Positions 17,988 to 26,355 of a stretch of 64,000 nt of DNA are shown here, one piece after another; the first letter of the stretch is position 1, and each line of letters begins with the position of its first letter. The position numbers were made by a program, and so were the translations under genes. The stretch spans positions 62,001 to 126,000 of the forward strand of contig LCZK01000010.1 in assembly GCA_001025035.1 (NCBI GenBank), written 5' to 3'. The DNA comes from Actinobacteria bacterium IMCC26207. GTDB lineage: Bacteria; Actinomycetota; Acidimicrobiia; Acidimicrobiales; Microtrichaceae. The notes below the pieces were generated by a model. The model ran no database searches and was not told the DNA's origin. It saw nothing but the letters and a program-made list of their open reading frames with translations.

Positions 17988-18015
17988 TTGCTAACTCGTT
18001 GGGGCGGGCTACAGT
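17988..18015 (+). promoter_or_regulatory. Possible sigma-70-type promoter of the GGDEF gene
   Basis: TTGCTA at 17988-17993 and TACAGT at 18010-18015 are separated by 16 bases and lie about 60 bases before the GGDEF/EAL start codon. The match is partial and was judged by eye only. Confidence 0.35.
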
Positions 18016-18075
18016 AAGTGTCAGCATTACTACTCTAAGTGGGAGGGTGTCTGAGCTTGAACGGCTCTCGGGAAG

Positions 18076-19839
18076 ATGACTGATCCTTCACATGTGGCGG
18101 CGCCTGTAGTGAAGGCCGATACGGAGTACTCCCTGCTTCGTCGCGCTGCGTTTGCAAGCATGGATGCCGAGTCGATATTGACCGCCGAGTTTGATGCAGA
18201 TGGACAAGTCGTAGATTTTCGTTTTGCTGTGACGAATCTGGTTGCCTCACAGGTGTTGCGCAGACCCATGGTTGAGCTCCTCGGATACACAGTGACCGAG
18301 GTTTTTCCCTCCTCAGGGGCGAACCTGGTCAGGATCTGGGCAGAGTGTCTGGCCTCGGGTATTGCAATGCTTGAAGAGATCCAGATTGATACCGATACTG
18401 AGCATCCACGCTGGATTCGCCAGCAGGTACTCCCCCTCGGAGACGCCATTGCAGTCACCTCTCACGACATTACTGACCGTCGCCGAGCCGAGGCTGACCT
18501 GCGGTCCTTGGCCCACCAAGACCCGCTGACTGAACTCCCAAATAGGCGTGCGGCGCTTGACGGGATTTGTGCCTCGTTAGAACGTCATGGCCACGGGTCG
18601 CCAACCACGGTGCTCTTCGTTGATCTGGACCGCTTTAAGACTGTCAATGACACCTTTGGGCATGCAGGTGGAGATGAACTACTACGACAAATCGCTGCAA
18701 GATTGGGCTCTGTCCTGAGAGCCGAGGACATGGTGGCCCGCTTCGGCGGTGACGAGTTCGTGGTTTGTCTTGATGGGTCGACATCTCCGCAAGGTGTGAG
18801 CTCAATCATTGACAAGTTGGTTGATGCGCTACGCGTGCCTTTCAGAATTGGGGACAGTGACATTGCAATCTCGGCAAGTATTGGAGTCGCTACTAGTCAC
18901 CCCGACTGGTCCGGCACCATCGATACTGCCAACCTCCTCGTACACCAGGCTGATATTGCCGCCTACGAGGCCAAACGTCAGGGACGCGATCAAGTAGCTG
19001 TGTTCAATGAAGACATCGGTCACCGAGTCGACCGTGCGGGCATGATTGTCAGGGAACTGCGCAATGCCCTCTCGCAAGGCAATCTGGAGGTGCACTTTCA
19101 AGCTCAGGTGCACCTAGAAACCCGGAGGCCGGTTGGACTCGAGGCGCTGGTTCGATGGAACCATCCGGAGCATGGGCTCCTGAGCGCAGGCGAGTTTTTG
19201 CCGCTCGCAGAGGATGCAGGGCTGACCGTGCCCCTCGGGAGATGGGTGCGACAGCGCGCAATGGGGTCATGGAAGCGCAGCCTGGGCTCGCTCCCCTCGG
19301 ACTTGACTGACAACATGATCCTCTGGTTCAAGGTTTCGCCAACCGAACTGCACAGCAATTTTACTGCTTGGCTTATTGCTGATGCAGCGGCGGCAGGTTT
19401 TGTCCACTCCTCCATTGGAATTGAAATGGAGGCGGAGTCTCCCGAGGCAGTTTTTGCGATCAAGAAGCAAACCCTCGAAGAGCTTCGCGACCTTGGTTTT
19501 AGGATCGCACTGACAGAAGTCTCGGTGAATCATGCAGGAATCTCGGCGCTGCACTCCTTCGCTGCAGATGTCATCAAACTAGAGCGAGTGGCTGTCACCC
19601 AGCTGGGGGAGTCGGCGGGTTCGACCCGAACAGCGCTCCTCGGGGTTCTCTCTGTCTTGGGCTCTCTCAGTGCGGAACTGGGTATGCAACTTTGCGCAGG
19701 CGGCATTGAGTCTGAAGCACAAGTTGCGCCACTAAAGGATCACGGGTTTGTCTCTGGGGCTGGAGCTCATCTGGCGCCGGTTGTGTCAGAGCCAGACTTA
19801 GTTGAAGCTCTAGAAAATATGTTTGCTACTTCAACCTAG
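18076..19839 (+). CDS. Diguanylate cyclase with degenerate EAL domain (PAS-like-GGDEF-EAL)
   Basis: The 587-residue protein has a PAS-like N-terminus (about 20-140), a GGDEF domain with an intact active loop GGDEF at 224-228 and the metal motif FVDLDRFKTVND, then an EAL-like domain. The EAL signature itself is kept (356-358, GLEALVRWNHPEHGLL), but key phosphodiesterase residues are missing: the DDFG motif is TEVS (480-483), the AEGVE glutamate is Gly542, the VNLS asparagine is Lys, and the conserved KID is KLE. It therefore probably makes cyclic di-GMP and uses the EAL part for binding or sensing, not hydrolysis. No transmembrane segment is seen. It is monocistronic with its own leader. Confidence 0.9.
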   Translation: MTDPSHVAAPVVKADTEYSLLRRAAFASMDAESILTAEFDADGQVVDFRFAVTNLVASQVLRRPMVELLGYTVTEVFPSSGANLVRIWAECLASGIAMLEEIQIDTDTEHPRWIRQQVLPLGDAIAVTSHDITDRRRAEADLRSLAHQDPLTELPNRRAALDGICASLERHGHGSPTTVLFVDLDRFKTVNDTFGHAGGDELLRQIAARLGSVLRAEDMVARFGGDEFVVCLDGSTSPQGVSSIIDKLVDALRVPFRIGDSDIAISASIGVATSHPDWSGTIDTANLLVHQADIAAYEAKRQGRDQVAVFNEDIGHRVDRAGMIVRELRNALSQGNLEVHFQAQVHLETRRPVGLEALVRWNHPEHGLLSAGEFLPLAEDAGLTVPLGRWVRQRAMGSWKRSLGSLPSDLTDNMILWFKVSPTELHSNFTAWLIADAAAAGFVHSSIGIEMEAESPEAVFAIKKQTLEELRDLGFRIALTEVSVNHAGISALHSFAADVIKLERVAVTQLGESAGSTRTALLGVLSVLGSLSAELGMQLCAGGIESEAQVAPLKDHGFVSGAGAHLAPVVSEPDLVEALENMFATST

Positions 19840-19899
19840 AACTTGCTCACGTCTGGAAAGGCCCTACCTGATGCCCTCAGGAGCCACTAGCTTGGCGCG

Positions 19900-21165
19900 G
19901 TGCTCTCCAACACGAAATTGGTTCGCGGGGTTCTTGTCGGCCTAGTTGCGGTGCTTGGCGTTTCGGCATGCAGCGAGTCGGAAAGCAATTCTCAGGTTTC
20001 TTCAACCGTCAAGTCAACGACTCAGGGTGAGTCGTCGGCCTCAATCCCAGCAGGTTCACCCTTAGCTGAGTTTACGGGTGATGATTTTTATGCAGTTCCC
20101 GAGCCGTTGCCGACTGGGGAACACGGCCAACTCATCCGCTATGAACCCTTGGACCGATCTGGCAACGCCGATCCGGCTGTTGAAGCCACGGGCTACCGAA
20201 TCATGTATCTGTCTGAGTCACTTGCAGGTGTGCCAATAGCGGTAACTGGCGTGGCCAGTGTGCCCACGGCACAAGCTCCAAAGGGTGGACGGCCGCTAGC
20301 GACTCTTGCGCATGGCACAACTGGAATCGCTGATGAATGCGCACCTTCCAAAGAACTCACACGTCTTGACATGGGTTTGGCTATAGCTGCGTTGGGCGCA
20401 GAGTTTGTTATTGCCGGAACCGACTATGAAGGGCTTGGCACCCCGGGCCGGCACCCGTACTTGGTAGGTGAGAGCGAAGGGCGATCCACCATGGATGCCA
20501 TCGTTGCGGCCGGGCAACTTCCAAATGCCGACTCAGGTAAGAGGGTTGCAATTCTGGGCTATTCCCAAGGAGGCCACGGCGCACTCTGGGCTTCGCAGGT
20601 GGCAGCAGACTGGACCCCGGAATTACAGGTGGTGGGCACCTTCGCTGGCGCACCGGCTAGCGAAACTGACGTGATATTTGCTGCGGCGCCAGGTCTGGCA
20701 GGGTTTGCCTACATGCTGGTTGCTGGCTACGCAGCGGCTTACCCACAAGCCGACCCAGCATTGTTTCTGACCGAGCTTGGGCTCTCTCGTCTTGATGAGG
20801 TCGATACTGGCTGCGCAGGTGAACTGATTGCGGGATTCTCGGGCACTAATCCGGCCGAGTTGATCCGCCTAGAAGGTCCAGCAACAGAACCTTGGAAATC
20901 CTTGGCGGCAGAGAATATTGCAGGCAGTGAAAAAACCAACGACGCTCCGACTCTGATTATTCATAGTCAGAAGGACGAGACCGTGCCGATCTTCTTTAGC
21001 GAACGTCTGCTGAGTCGCATGTGTGCCAATGGTCAAGTGGTCGAACGAAGGGTGCTCCCGGAGGGTGGCCACGGCGCAGCAGCGCTTCCCGCATATCAAC
21101 AAGCACTTAGTTGGGTGAAGGAGCGCTTTGCTGCTGACCCTCCTGCTCCGGTCAACTCCTGTTAG
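19900..21165 (+). CDS. Secretory lipase-family lipoprotein
   Basis: The 421-residue protein starts with a lipoprotein signal (LVRGVLVGLVAVLGVSAC, lipobox GVSAC) from a GTG at 19900. A Ser/Thr-rich linker follows. The enzyme part matches the secretory lipase family: AHGTTGIADECAPS, DYEGLGTPGRHPYL, nucleophile Ser222 in GYSQGG, an aspartate in HSQKDETVP and a histidine in EGGHGAA. It should hydrolyse extracellular acylglycerols or esters at the cell surface, feeding fatty acids to the degradation genes nearby. Its stop overlaps the MpaB-like gene stop by four bases. Confidence 0.87.
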   Translation: MLSNTKLVRGVLVGLVAVLGVSACSESESNSQVSSTVKSTTQGESSASIPAGSPLAEFTGDDFYAVPEPLPTGEHGQLIRYEPLDRSGNADPAVEATGYRIMYLSESLAGVPIAVTGVASVPTAQAPKGGRPLATLAHGTTGIADECAPSKELTRLDMGLAIAALGAEFVIAGTDYEGLGTPGRHPYLVGESEGRSTMDAIVAAGQLPNADSGKRVAILGYSQGGHGALWASQVAADWTPELQVVGTFAGAPASETDVIFAAAPGLAGFAYMLVAGYAAAYPQADPALFLTELGLSRLDEVDTGCAGELIAGFSGTNPAELIRLEGPATEPWKSLAAENIAGSEKTNDAPTLIIHSQKDETVPIFFSERLLSRMCANGQVVERRVLPEGGHGAAALPAYQQALSWVKERFAADPPAPVNSC

Positions 21166-22124
21166 TCGTTTTCTCCCGCAACCTTGTTCATGTGAGCACC
21201 CTGGAGAGCTAGCTGCCGCTGCCGAAAGTTCGGTCCGGCAACGACGATTCGCTTCAGGTCTCCGGGTTGAGCGTGCGGAGTGCCCTCTGGCCAGAGTCCC
21301 TCGAGGGCGCCATAGGGCATGGCTAGTTCCATGCTTCGTAGGGTGGTGCAGACACCTGCGAAAGCAGCTCGGTCGGCGTTCGACCATCGAAACCCGAACC
21401 GCCTGCGCAGAACATCTGGCATGACTCCGTAAACCACGATGCGCAACATGTCAGCACCAAGTTGATTGGCTATCCCGTTGAGTGCAGATAGCGGCCCCGG
21501 GAGTCGCAGGTTGCCACCTGCACCAGTCTCAGACTGTGGGTCGAGCACCCATTGAGCTGCGGGGGTGAGCTCAAGTTCCTCGCGGCAGATCTGATCGAAA
21601 CGAATGCGAAAATCTCGCAAGGTCAATGGGACCGGACGATCACTTAGGCCATAGCGACGATACCAAGTGACGCTTTCTGCATACAGCTGCTCACGTTCTG
21701 ACCGGTCGAGTGGTAGTGCAAAGAAGAGTTCTCGTGCACGCAGAAACTCCCAAGTGAACGTGGCGTGTGCCCACCAGAACACCTCGGGGTCCAACGCGTG
21801 ATACGGCTCGCTGTTGTGATCAGTTCCCTTGATTGTTGGGTGAAAGTCTCGGATTTGCTTGCCGCGCTCAGACCCCTCTTTTTCATCCTCAGTAAAGATG
21901 CTCCCCCAGATATACGGCAGCGAACGATCGATTCGGTCGAAAGGGTCATCGAAAAAGTTGGAATGATCAGTGACCCCTGCGCCAAGTCCCGGCAGCATCA
22001 ACTGCATAATCCCTGCTGCTATCCCAGTAAGGAGGCTGCGCGGATCGGCGGCTGTAGCCCAGAGAATTGAACGAGGATTGATAGGCGCGCCGACAGCTCG
22101 AACTCGTCCGTCAGGCTCGGTCAC
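21162..22124 (-). CDS. MpaB/DUF2236-type oxygenase
   Basis: The 320-residue protein resembles the DUF2236 family, which includes the latex-clearing and MpaB-type oxygenases that use a histidine-ligated haem. Family features seen are WATAADPRSLLTGIAAGIMQLMLPGLGAGV, the stretch DPEVFWWAHATFTWEF with a candidate haem histidine, and the arginine-rich LTLRDFRIRFDQ. The substrate is unknown. A strong ribosome site (ggaggag) precedes the GTG start. The 3' end overlaps the lipase gene by four bases. Confidence 0.8.
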   Translation of the reverse strand: MTEPDGRVRAVGAPINPRSILWATAADPRSLLTGIAAGIMQLMLPGLGAGVTDHSNFFDDPFDRIDRSLPYIWGSIFTEDEKEGSERGKQIRDFHPTIKGTDHNSEPYHALDPEVFWWAHATFTWEFLRARELFFALPLDRSEREQLYAESVTWYRRYGLSDRPVPLTLRDFRIRFDQICREELELTPAAQWVLDPQSETGAGGNLRLPGPLSALNGIANQLGADMLRIVVYGVMPDVLRRRFGFRWSNADRAAFAGVCTTLRSMELAMPYGALEGLWPEGTPHAQPGDLKRIVVAGPNFRQRQLALQGAHMNKVAGEND

Positions 22125-22166
22125 AACTTTTCTCCTCCGGGGGTATCAACGAGTAGGTGAGTCTAG

Positions 22167-23375
22167 TTAGCTGAACGCAGCGATCCCCGTGATGGCATTT
22201 CCTAATATCAGGGTGTGGATCTCGTTCGTACCTTCATAGGTGTAGACCGATTCCAGATTGTTCATATGACGAATCACGGGGTACTCAGTTGTGATGCCGT
22301 TGGCACCGAGAATGCTTCGTGCCTCTCGGGCAACCTCTAACGCCGTTCGCACATTATCCATCTTGCCAAAGCTGATCTGTGGTGTTGCGAGCGTTCCTGC
22401 GTCTTTCATGCGCCCCAAGTGAATGGCGAGCAACATGGCGTGTTGCACCTTGACCATCATGTCCACCAGTTTTTTCTGCGTCAGCTGGAACCCAGCAATT
22501 GGCTGATTGAACTGAACTCGGTTGAGTGAGTACTCCAAGGCGGCCTCGTAACAGGCCCGAGCAGCGCCGACGGCTCCAAAGGAGATTCCAAAACGCGCCT
22601 CGTTGAGACAGGAGAATGGGCCGCGCATGCCAGACACCTCTGGCAGTACTGCGTCTGCAGGTAACCGCACATCTTGCAGTATCAGTTCAGATGTGACCGA
22701 GGCGCGCAGCGAAACTTTGCGGTGAATCAGGGGGGCAGAAAACCCTTGCGAGTCGGTGGGTACTAAGAAGCCGCGAACTGCTCCTTTGTCAGGGCCTTCT
22801 GGGTCGGTGGTTGCCCAGACCACGGCAACGTCGGCAATCGAGCCATTGGTAATCCACATCTTGGCTCCGTTGAGAATCCAATCCCCAGAGGAGTCTTTGC
22901 GTGCATTCGTGCGCATGGAAGAGGGATCAGACCCAGAGTCTGGTTCGGTCAGTCCGAAGCAGCCGATCAGTTCGCCAGCGGCCATGCCAGGCAGCCACTG
23001 CTGCTTTTGATCCTCTGAGCCAAACGCGTGAATGGGAAACATTGCGAGTGAGCCTTGAACCGAGACAAAGCTGCGGGCACCTGAGTCGCCCGCCTCAAGT
23101 TCGGTGCAGGCCAAGCCGTAAGCCGTGGCGGAAGTCCCAGCGCAGCCGTAGCCCTCGAGGTGCATCCCGAGCAGGCCGAGCGAGCCGAATTCTTTGGCCA
23201 TTTCCTTTGGGAAGATGCCCTGATCGAACCATTCGCCCACCTCGGGCAGGATCCTGTTGCGAACAAACTGCCTGACAGTGTCGCGGAGCATGACCTCGGT
23301 TTCGGATAGGAGCGAGTCAGTTGCCAAGAAGTCCAAAGGATCAACTGCTTGAGGCAGTGCAGCATGGTCAGTCAT
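22167..23375 (-). CDS. Acyl-CoA dehydrogenase, glutaryl-CoA dehydrogenase-like
   Basis: The protein is a flavin acyl-CoA dehydrogenase with FGLTEPDSGSDPSSM, WITNGSIADVAVVWA and RVQFNQPIAGFQLTQKKL in order, and the C-terminal YEGTNEIHTLILG that holds the catalytic glutamate. The YTYEGT segment and GCFGLTEP style favour glutaryl-CoA dehydrogenase, which converts glutaryl-CoA to crotonyl-CoA in lysine and tryptophan breakdown, but other short-chain substrates remain possible. ATG at 23375 (402 residues) is preferred over ATG at 23396 (409 residues) because it starts the family-like region; neither has a strong ribosome site. Confidence 0.85.
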   Translation of the reverse strand: MTDHAALPQAVDPLDFLATDSLLSETEVMLRDTVRQFVRNRILPEVGEWFDQGIFPKEMAKEFGSLGLLGMHLEGYGCAGTSATAYGLACTELEAGDSGARSFVSVQGSLAMFPIHAFGSEDQKQQWLPGMAAGELIGCFGLTEPDSGSDPSSMRTNARKDSSGDWILNGAKMWITNGSIADVAVVWATTDPEGPDKGAVRGFLVPTDSQGFSAPLIHRKVSLRASVTSELILQDVRLPADAVLPEVSGMRGPFSCLNEARFGISFGAVGAARACYEAALEYSLNRVQFNQPIAGFQLTQKKLVDMMVKVQHAMLLAIHLGRMKDAGTLATPQISFGKMDNVRTALEVAREARSILGANGITTEYPVIRHMNNLESVYTYEGTNEIHTLILGNAITGIAAFS

Positions 23376-23489
23376 GTTTGCAATGCTAGGCCCCATGGTC
23401 GGGATTGTGTGAGCGCAGAGGTGACCAGAACTAGCGAACTACTCGCTGAGCAGTCATCGAAAATCGAAATACTCAGGTAATCTCAACTG

Positions 23490-24911
23490 ATGACGATGCA
23501 AGGGGCAACGCCATCGGGGTTTGTATCTCGGGCACCGAGACTGGGCTTCGTCGGCGGATTTGATGGGGTACGTGGCATCGGAATTCTGATGGTTCTACTG
23601 AACCATGCCTATTCAGACTTGTCGCCTTCCTTTGCAGGAATCATCGATGTGTTCTTTGTGATGAGCGCTTTCTTGATTGTGACCCTGCTGATGCAGGAAT
23701 ATCGCGATCACGAGGGCATCAACATGCGCAAGTTCTATGCGCGACGCGTGGTGCGGTTATTGCCTTCTGCGTATCTCTGCATTCTGGCTTGGATTCTGTT
23801 CTGCCTGCTGTTCGACCGGGAACGCCTGATCTACGTGCTGCAAGACGCAGTCGCTGCTGTTACCTATGTCTACAACTTGGTCTTCCCAGTAGGCCTTGCC
23901 TATGTAGACCCCATAGCTGCCTCGCACCGTTCGATCGATCAGTTCTGGTCGCTTGCCGTTGAGGAGCAGTTCTATCTGGTGATTGCAATCACGGTGCTGG
24001 TCTGTTTGAAGCGCCGCTGGATGACCCAGCTAGCGGTCGGACTCTGCATTCTGGCTGCTTGGATTGGTTGGCAACGCTGGACTGGTCACACTGGGCCTTG
24101 GAATGGGGGAGTGCCCACTAACTCGAGTATTCCTGCACGCGGGCTGAGCTTGTTGTGGCTGTCTCGCTATGACTCTTTGATGTGGGGTGTGGGCTTGGCG
24201 GTGTTCAACGCCAAGCTGCCGAACCCCCTGCCCGCTAGTTGGCATAAGTGGCTACCAAGGGTCGGGATTGTTGGTCTCGTAGTCGCTTCGGTCAGCATGC
24301 TGATGTCATCAAAGTTCCTCTTTGACCTGACTGGCAAGTTCGGTTTGCCGTACCCCTATGTGCCCATGGCTGTTCCTAAAGGGGTGCTCTATAACGGCCA
24401 AGTCTGGGTGCAGTACGGCCACACACTCACAGCGGTGGCCTTCATGCCAGCACTGTTGGCGATGGCTCGATGTGGCGAATGGTGGGCTAACCGTGCCCTG
24501 TCATGGAAACCACTCAGGTTCTTGGGTCGGATGTCATACACGGTCTATGTCTGGCACACATTCTTTTACTTTGTGATTCTCGAGGCCCTTGGAGCAGACG
24601 CGTTTTTGGGTCAGAAATGGCGTGCCCCCATTCTTGCTGTCATCGCGATTGTGGCCTCTCTACCGATTTACTACGGAGTTGAACAGCGCATGCTTCGCGT
24701 AAAACTGCGCTTTGCTTCAGAAAAAGAAGTACTCGACCTGACCACCGGCAAGATGATGTCGGTTGAAGCAGCGCGTGCTGTTGGGAAGGGAACCTTTAGC
24801 GCCGAAGCCGTTGAAAGCCCTGAGGAGTACAGCCCTGAGGAATACAGCCCTGAGGAATACAGCCCTGAGGAATACAGGCCTGAGGAATACAGGCCTGACC
24901 CAGATGAGTAG
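23490..24911 (+). CDS. OafA/YrhL-type membrane acyltransferase (acyltransferase 3), first copy
   Basis: The 473-residue protein is an integral-membrane acyltransferase 3. The N-terminal GFDGVRGIGILMVLLNHA holds the conserved Arg28 and His39, followed by about ten hydrophobic segments, WSLAVEEQFYLV and FLGRMSYTVYVWH. These enzymes move acyl groups to extracellular sugars or lipids. The cytosolic tail carries FASEKEVLDLTTGKM, shared with the next gene, and then a five-residue repeat SPEEY/RPEEY five times encoded by a 15-bp DNA repeat. The stop overlaps the next gene's start by eight bases, so the two are translationally coupled. The acceptor is unknown. Confidence 0.88.
   Translation: MTMQGATPSGFVSRAPRLGFVGGFDGVRGIGILMVLLNHAYSDLSPSFAGIIDVFFVMSAFLIVTLLMQEYRDHEGINMRKFYARRVVRLLPSAYLCILAWILFCLLFDRERLIYVLQDAVAAVTYVYNLVFPVGLAYVDPIAASHRSIDQFWSLAVEEQFYLVIAITVLVCLKRRWMTQLAVGLCILAAWIGWQRWTGHTGPWNGGVPTNSSIPARGLSLLWLSRYDSLMWGVGLAVFNAKLPNPLPASWHKWLPRVGIVGLVVASVSMLMSSKFLFDLTGKFGLPYPYVPMAVPKGVLYNGQVWVQYGHTLTAVAFMPALLAMARCGEWWANRALSWKPLRFLGRMSYTVYVWHTFFYFVILEALGADAFLGQKWRAPILAVIAIVASLPIYYGVEQRMLRVKLRFASEKEVLDLTTGKMMSVEAARAVGKGTFSAEAVESPEEYSPEEYSPEEYSPEEYRPEEYRPDPDE
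24816..24898. repeat. 15-bp tandem repeat encoding SPEEY units
   Basis: Five near-identical 15-bp copies (agccctgaggaatac; first copy gag for gaa, fifth copy begins aggcc) at 24816-24890 plus a partial copy. In frame it encodes acidic SPEEY/RPEEY units. Because 15 is a multiple of three, other frames and the reverse strand also stay open. Confidence 0.92.
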
Positions 24912-26310
24912 TTCAGACCTGACCGGAACCGAAGTCGATGCCACAGCAAAGCCTGCCGCTGCGTTTGTAACCAAGGCACCCAAGCTGGGATTGGTTGGCG
25001 GGTTCGACGGTATACGGGGCATTGGCATCTGCATGGTGCTCATCGGGCATGCGCTCTTTGAGTACGTGGAGTCCTGGGTGACCATCGTCGACACCTTTTT
25101 TGTACTCAGTGGTTTCTTGATCACGACCTTGCTGCTCCAAGAAACGCGTACCACGGGCACCATCAGCCTGAAGAAGTTCTATTCACGCAGAGGGATTCGA
25201 CTGCTGCCCTCCCTGTGGCTGTTCGTTGGCGTCTGGCTAGTCATTTCAACTATCTGCACTCTCATTGGGTTCAAAGCACTGAGTCTTCGTTACGTGGGCC
25301 AGGACGCCGCAGCAGCGCTGCTGTACATGTATCACCTGTTCTTCCCGAATGGTCTGGCAGTTATTCGGCCAGACATTCAGGGTAATCGAGTGATGTGGCA
25401 TCTCTGGACGCTCTCGGTCGAAGAGTGGTTTTATGCCGTCATTGCGGGCACGGTTCTGATCTGCGTGAAGAAGCATTGGATCAAGCAACTCGGCGTGCTG
25501 ATGGGTGTGTTCTTTGTCGGTATTGGAATTGCCCGTTGGTATGCGTATACGGGGTTCTATCAAGACGATGTGACCATGATCTCGGGCGTGCGGATGGCTC
25601 TGCTGCAGCGGCCCGACGCACTCATGCTGGGCGTTGGTATGGCTACCTTCAACGCCTACCTCACTGAGGAGCGCTTGTTGCGTTGGCGCAAGTTGTTTCT
25701 GTTTCTCGGAACAGTTGGCCTGGTGGTGTGGTTCGTCATGCTCAACCTGTCGAGCGGACTGGTGCGCAAACTAGGTGGCCCGTATGTTGATTATCTGCCT
25801 GCAGGGCCCGAGGAGTTCACCCGGCCGCAAATGCTCGAGACCATGTATTGGTTCCGCTTTGGCCACACCTTGGGAGCGCTGGCTTTTGCACTTATTTTGA
25901 TCTGCCTCGTCAGGTTGAGTGACTGGTGGCTCAGCCGATTTTGGTCACTGCCGCAATTTCGTTGGCTCGGTCGGCTCAGCTACACGCTCTACATCTGGCA
26001 TGCGCTGCCCTACATCTTCATCTTTGCGTTGATGGGTGGCGCTGATGCCTCACTCAAGGTGCAATTGATCCGCACACCCATCTTGATAGCAGCCGCTTTC
26101 GCAGTCTCGTTGCCGGTGTACTACCTCGTCGAGTTACGGGTCCTTCGAATGAAGCTCAAGTACTCATCTGAAAAGGAAGTCCTCGATCTACGCACCGGCA
26201 AGATGGTGCAGGTGAACGTGGCCGGCCAAGTTGACCAGATCAAGTCGCCAGACAGGACTCTTGCCGCAGAGGAAACAGGCGAGGTCCCACCTAGCTCCCC
26301 GCAGCCCTAG
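24904..26310 (+). CDS. OafA/YrhL-type membrane acyltransferase (acyltransferase 3), second copy
   Basis: The 468-residue protein is a paralogue of the preceding one: KAPKLGLVGGFDGIRGIGIC with His49, FFVLSGFLITTLLLQE, WTLSVEEWFYAVI, FRWLGRLSYTLYIWHA and the tail SSEKEVLDLRTGKMVQV line up throughout. It lacks the SPEEY repeat. ATG at 24904 inside the last codons of the first copy is chosen; an in-frame ATG at 24763 would run through the repeat in another frame and is rejected. Two coupled paralogues may form a heteromeric acyltransferase or act on two positions of one envelope glycan or lipid, which is inference. Confidence 0.88.
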   Translation: MSSSDLTGTEVDATAKPAAAFVTKAPKLGLVGGFDGIRGIGICMVLIGHALFEYVESWVTIVDTFFVLSGFLITTLLLQETRTTGTISLKKFYSRRGIRLLPSLWLFVGVWLVISTICTLIGFKALSLRYVGQDAAAALLYMYHLFFPNGLAVIRPDIQGNRVMWHLWTLSVEEWFYAVIAGTVLICVKKHWIKQLGVLMGVFFVGIGIARWYAYTGFYQDDVTMISGVRMALLQRPDALMLGVGMATFNAYLTEERLLRWRKLFLFLGTVGLVVWFVMLNLSSGLVRKLGGPYVDYLPAGPEEFTRPQMLETMYWFRFGHTLGALAFALILICLVRLSDWWLSRFWSLPQFRWLGRLSYTLYIWHALPYIFIFALMGGADASLKVQLIRTPILIAAAFAVSLPVYYLVELRVLRMKLKYSSEKEVLDLRTGKMVQVNVAGQVDQIKSPDRTLAAEETGEVPPSSPQP

Positions 26311-26315
26311 TGGCT

Positions 26316-26342
26316 GTGCCACCGAGCCGCCCTCGGTGGCAC
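26316..26342. terminator. Bidirectional terminator hairpin
   Basis: A perfect 11-bp inverted repeat (gtgccaccgag / ctcggtggcac) with a five-base loop lies between the stops of the convergent acyltransferase and SDR genes. No strong T-run follows on either side. Confidence 0.65.
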
Positions 26343-26355
26343 TACTAGATAGGGA

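Noticed and set aside
24671..24979. Reverse-strand and alternate-frame reading frames across the SPEEY repeat
   Set aside because: They are low-complexity translations of the 15-bp repeat inside a well-supported membrane acyltransferase gene.
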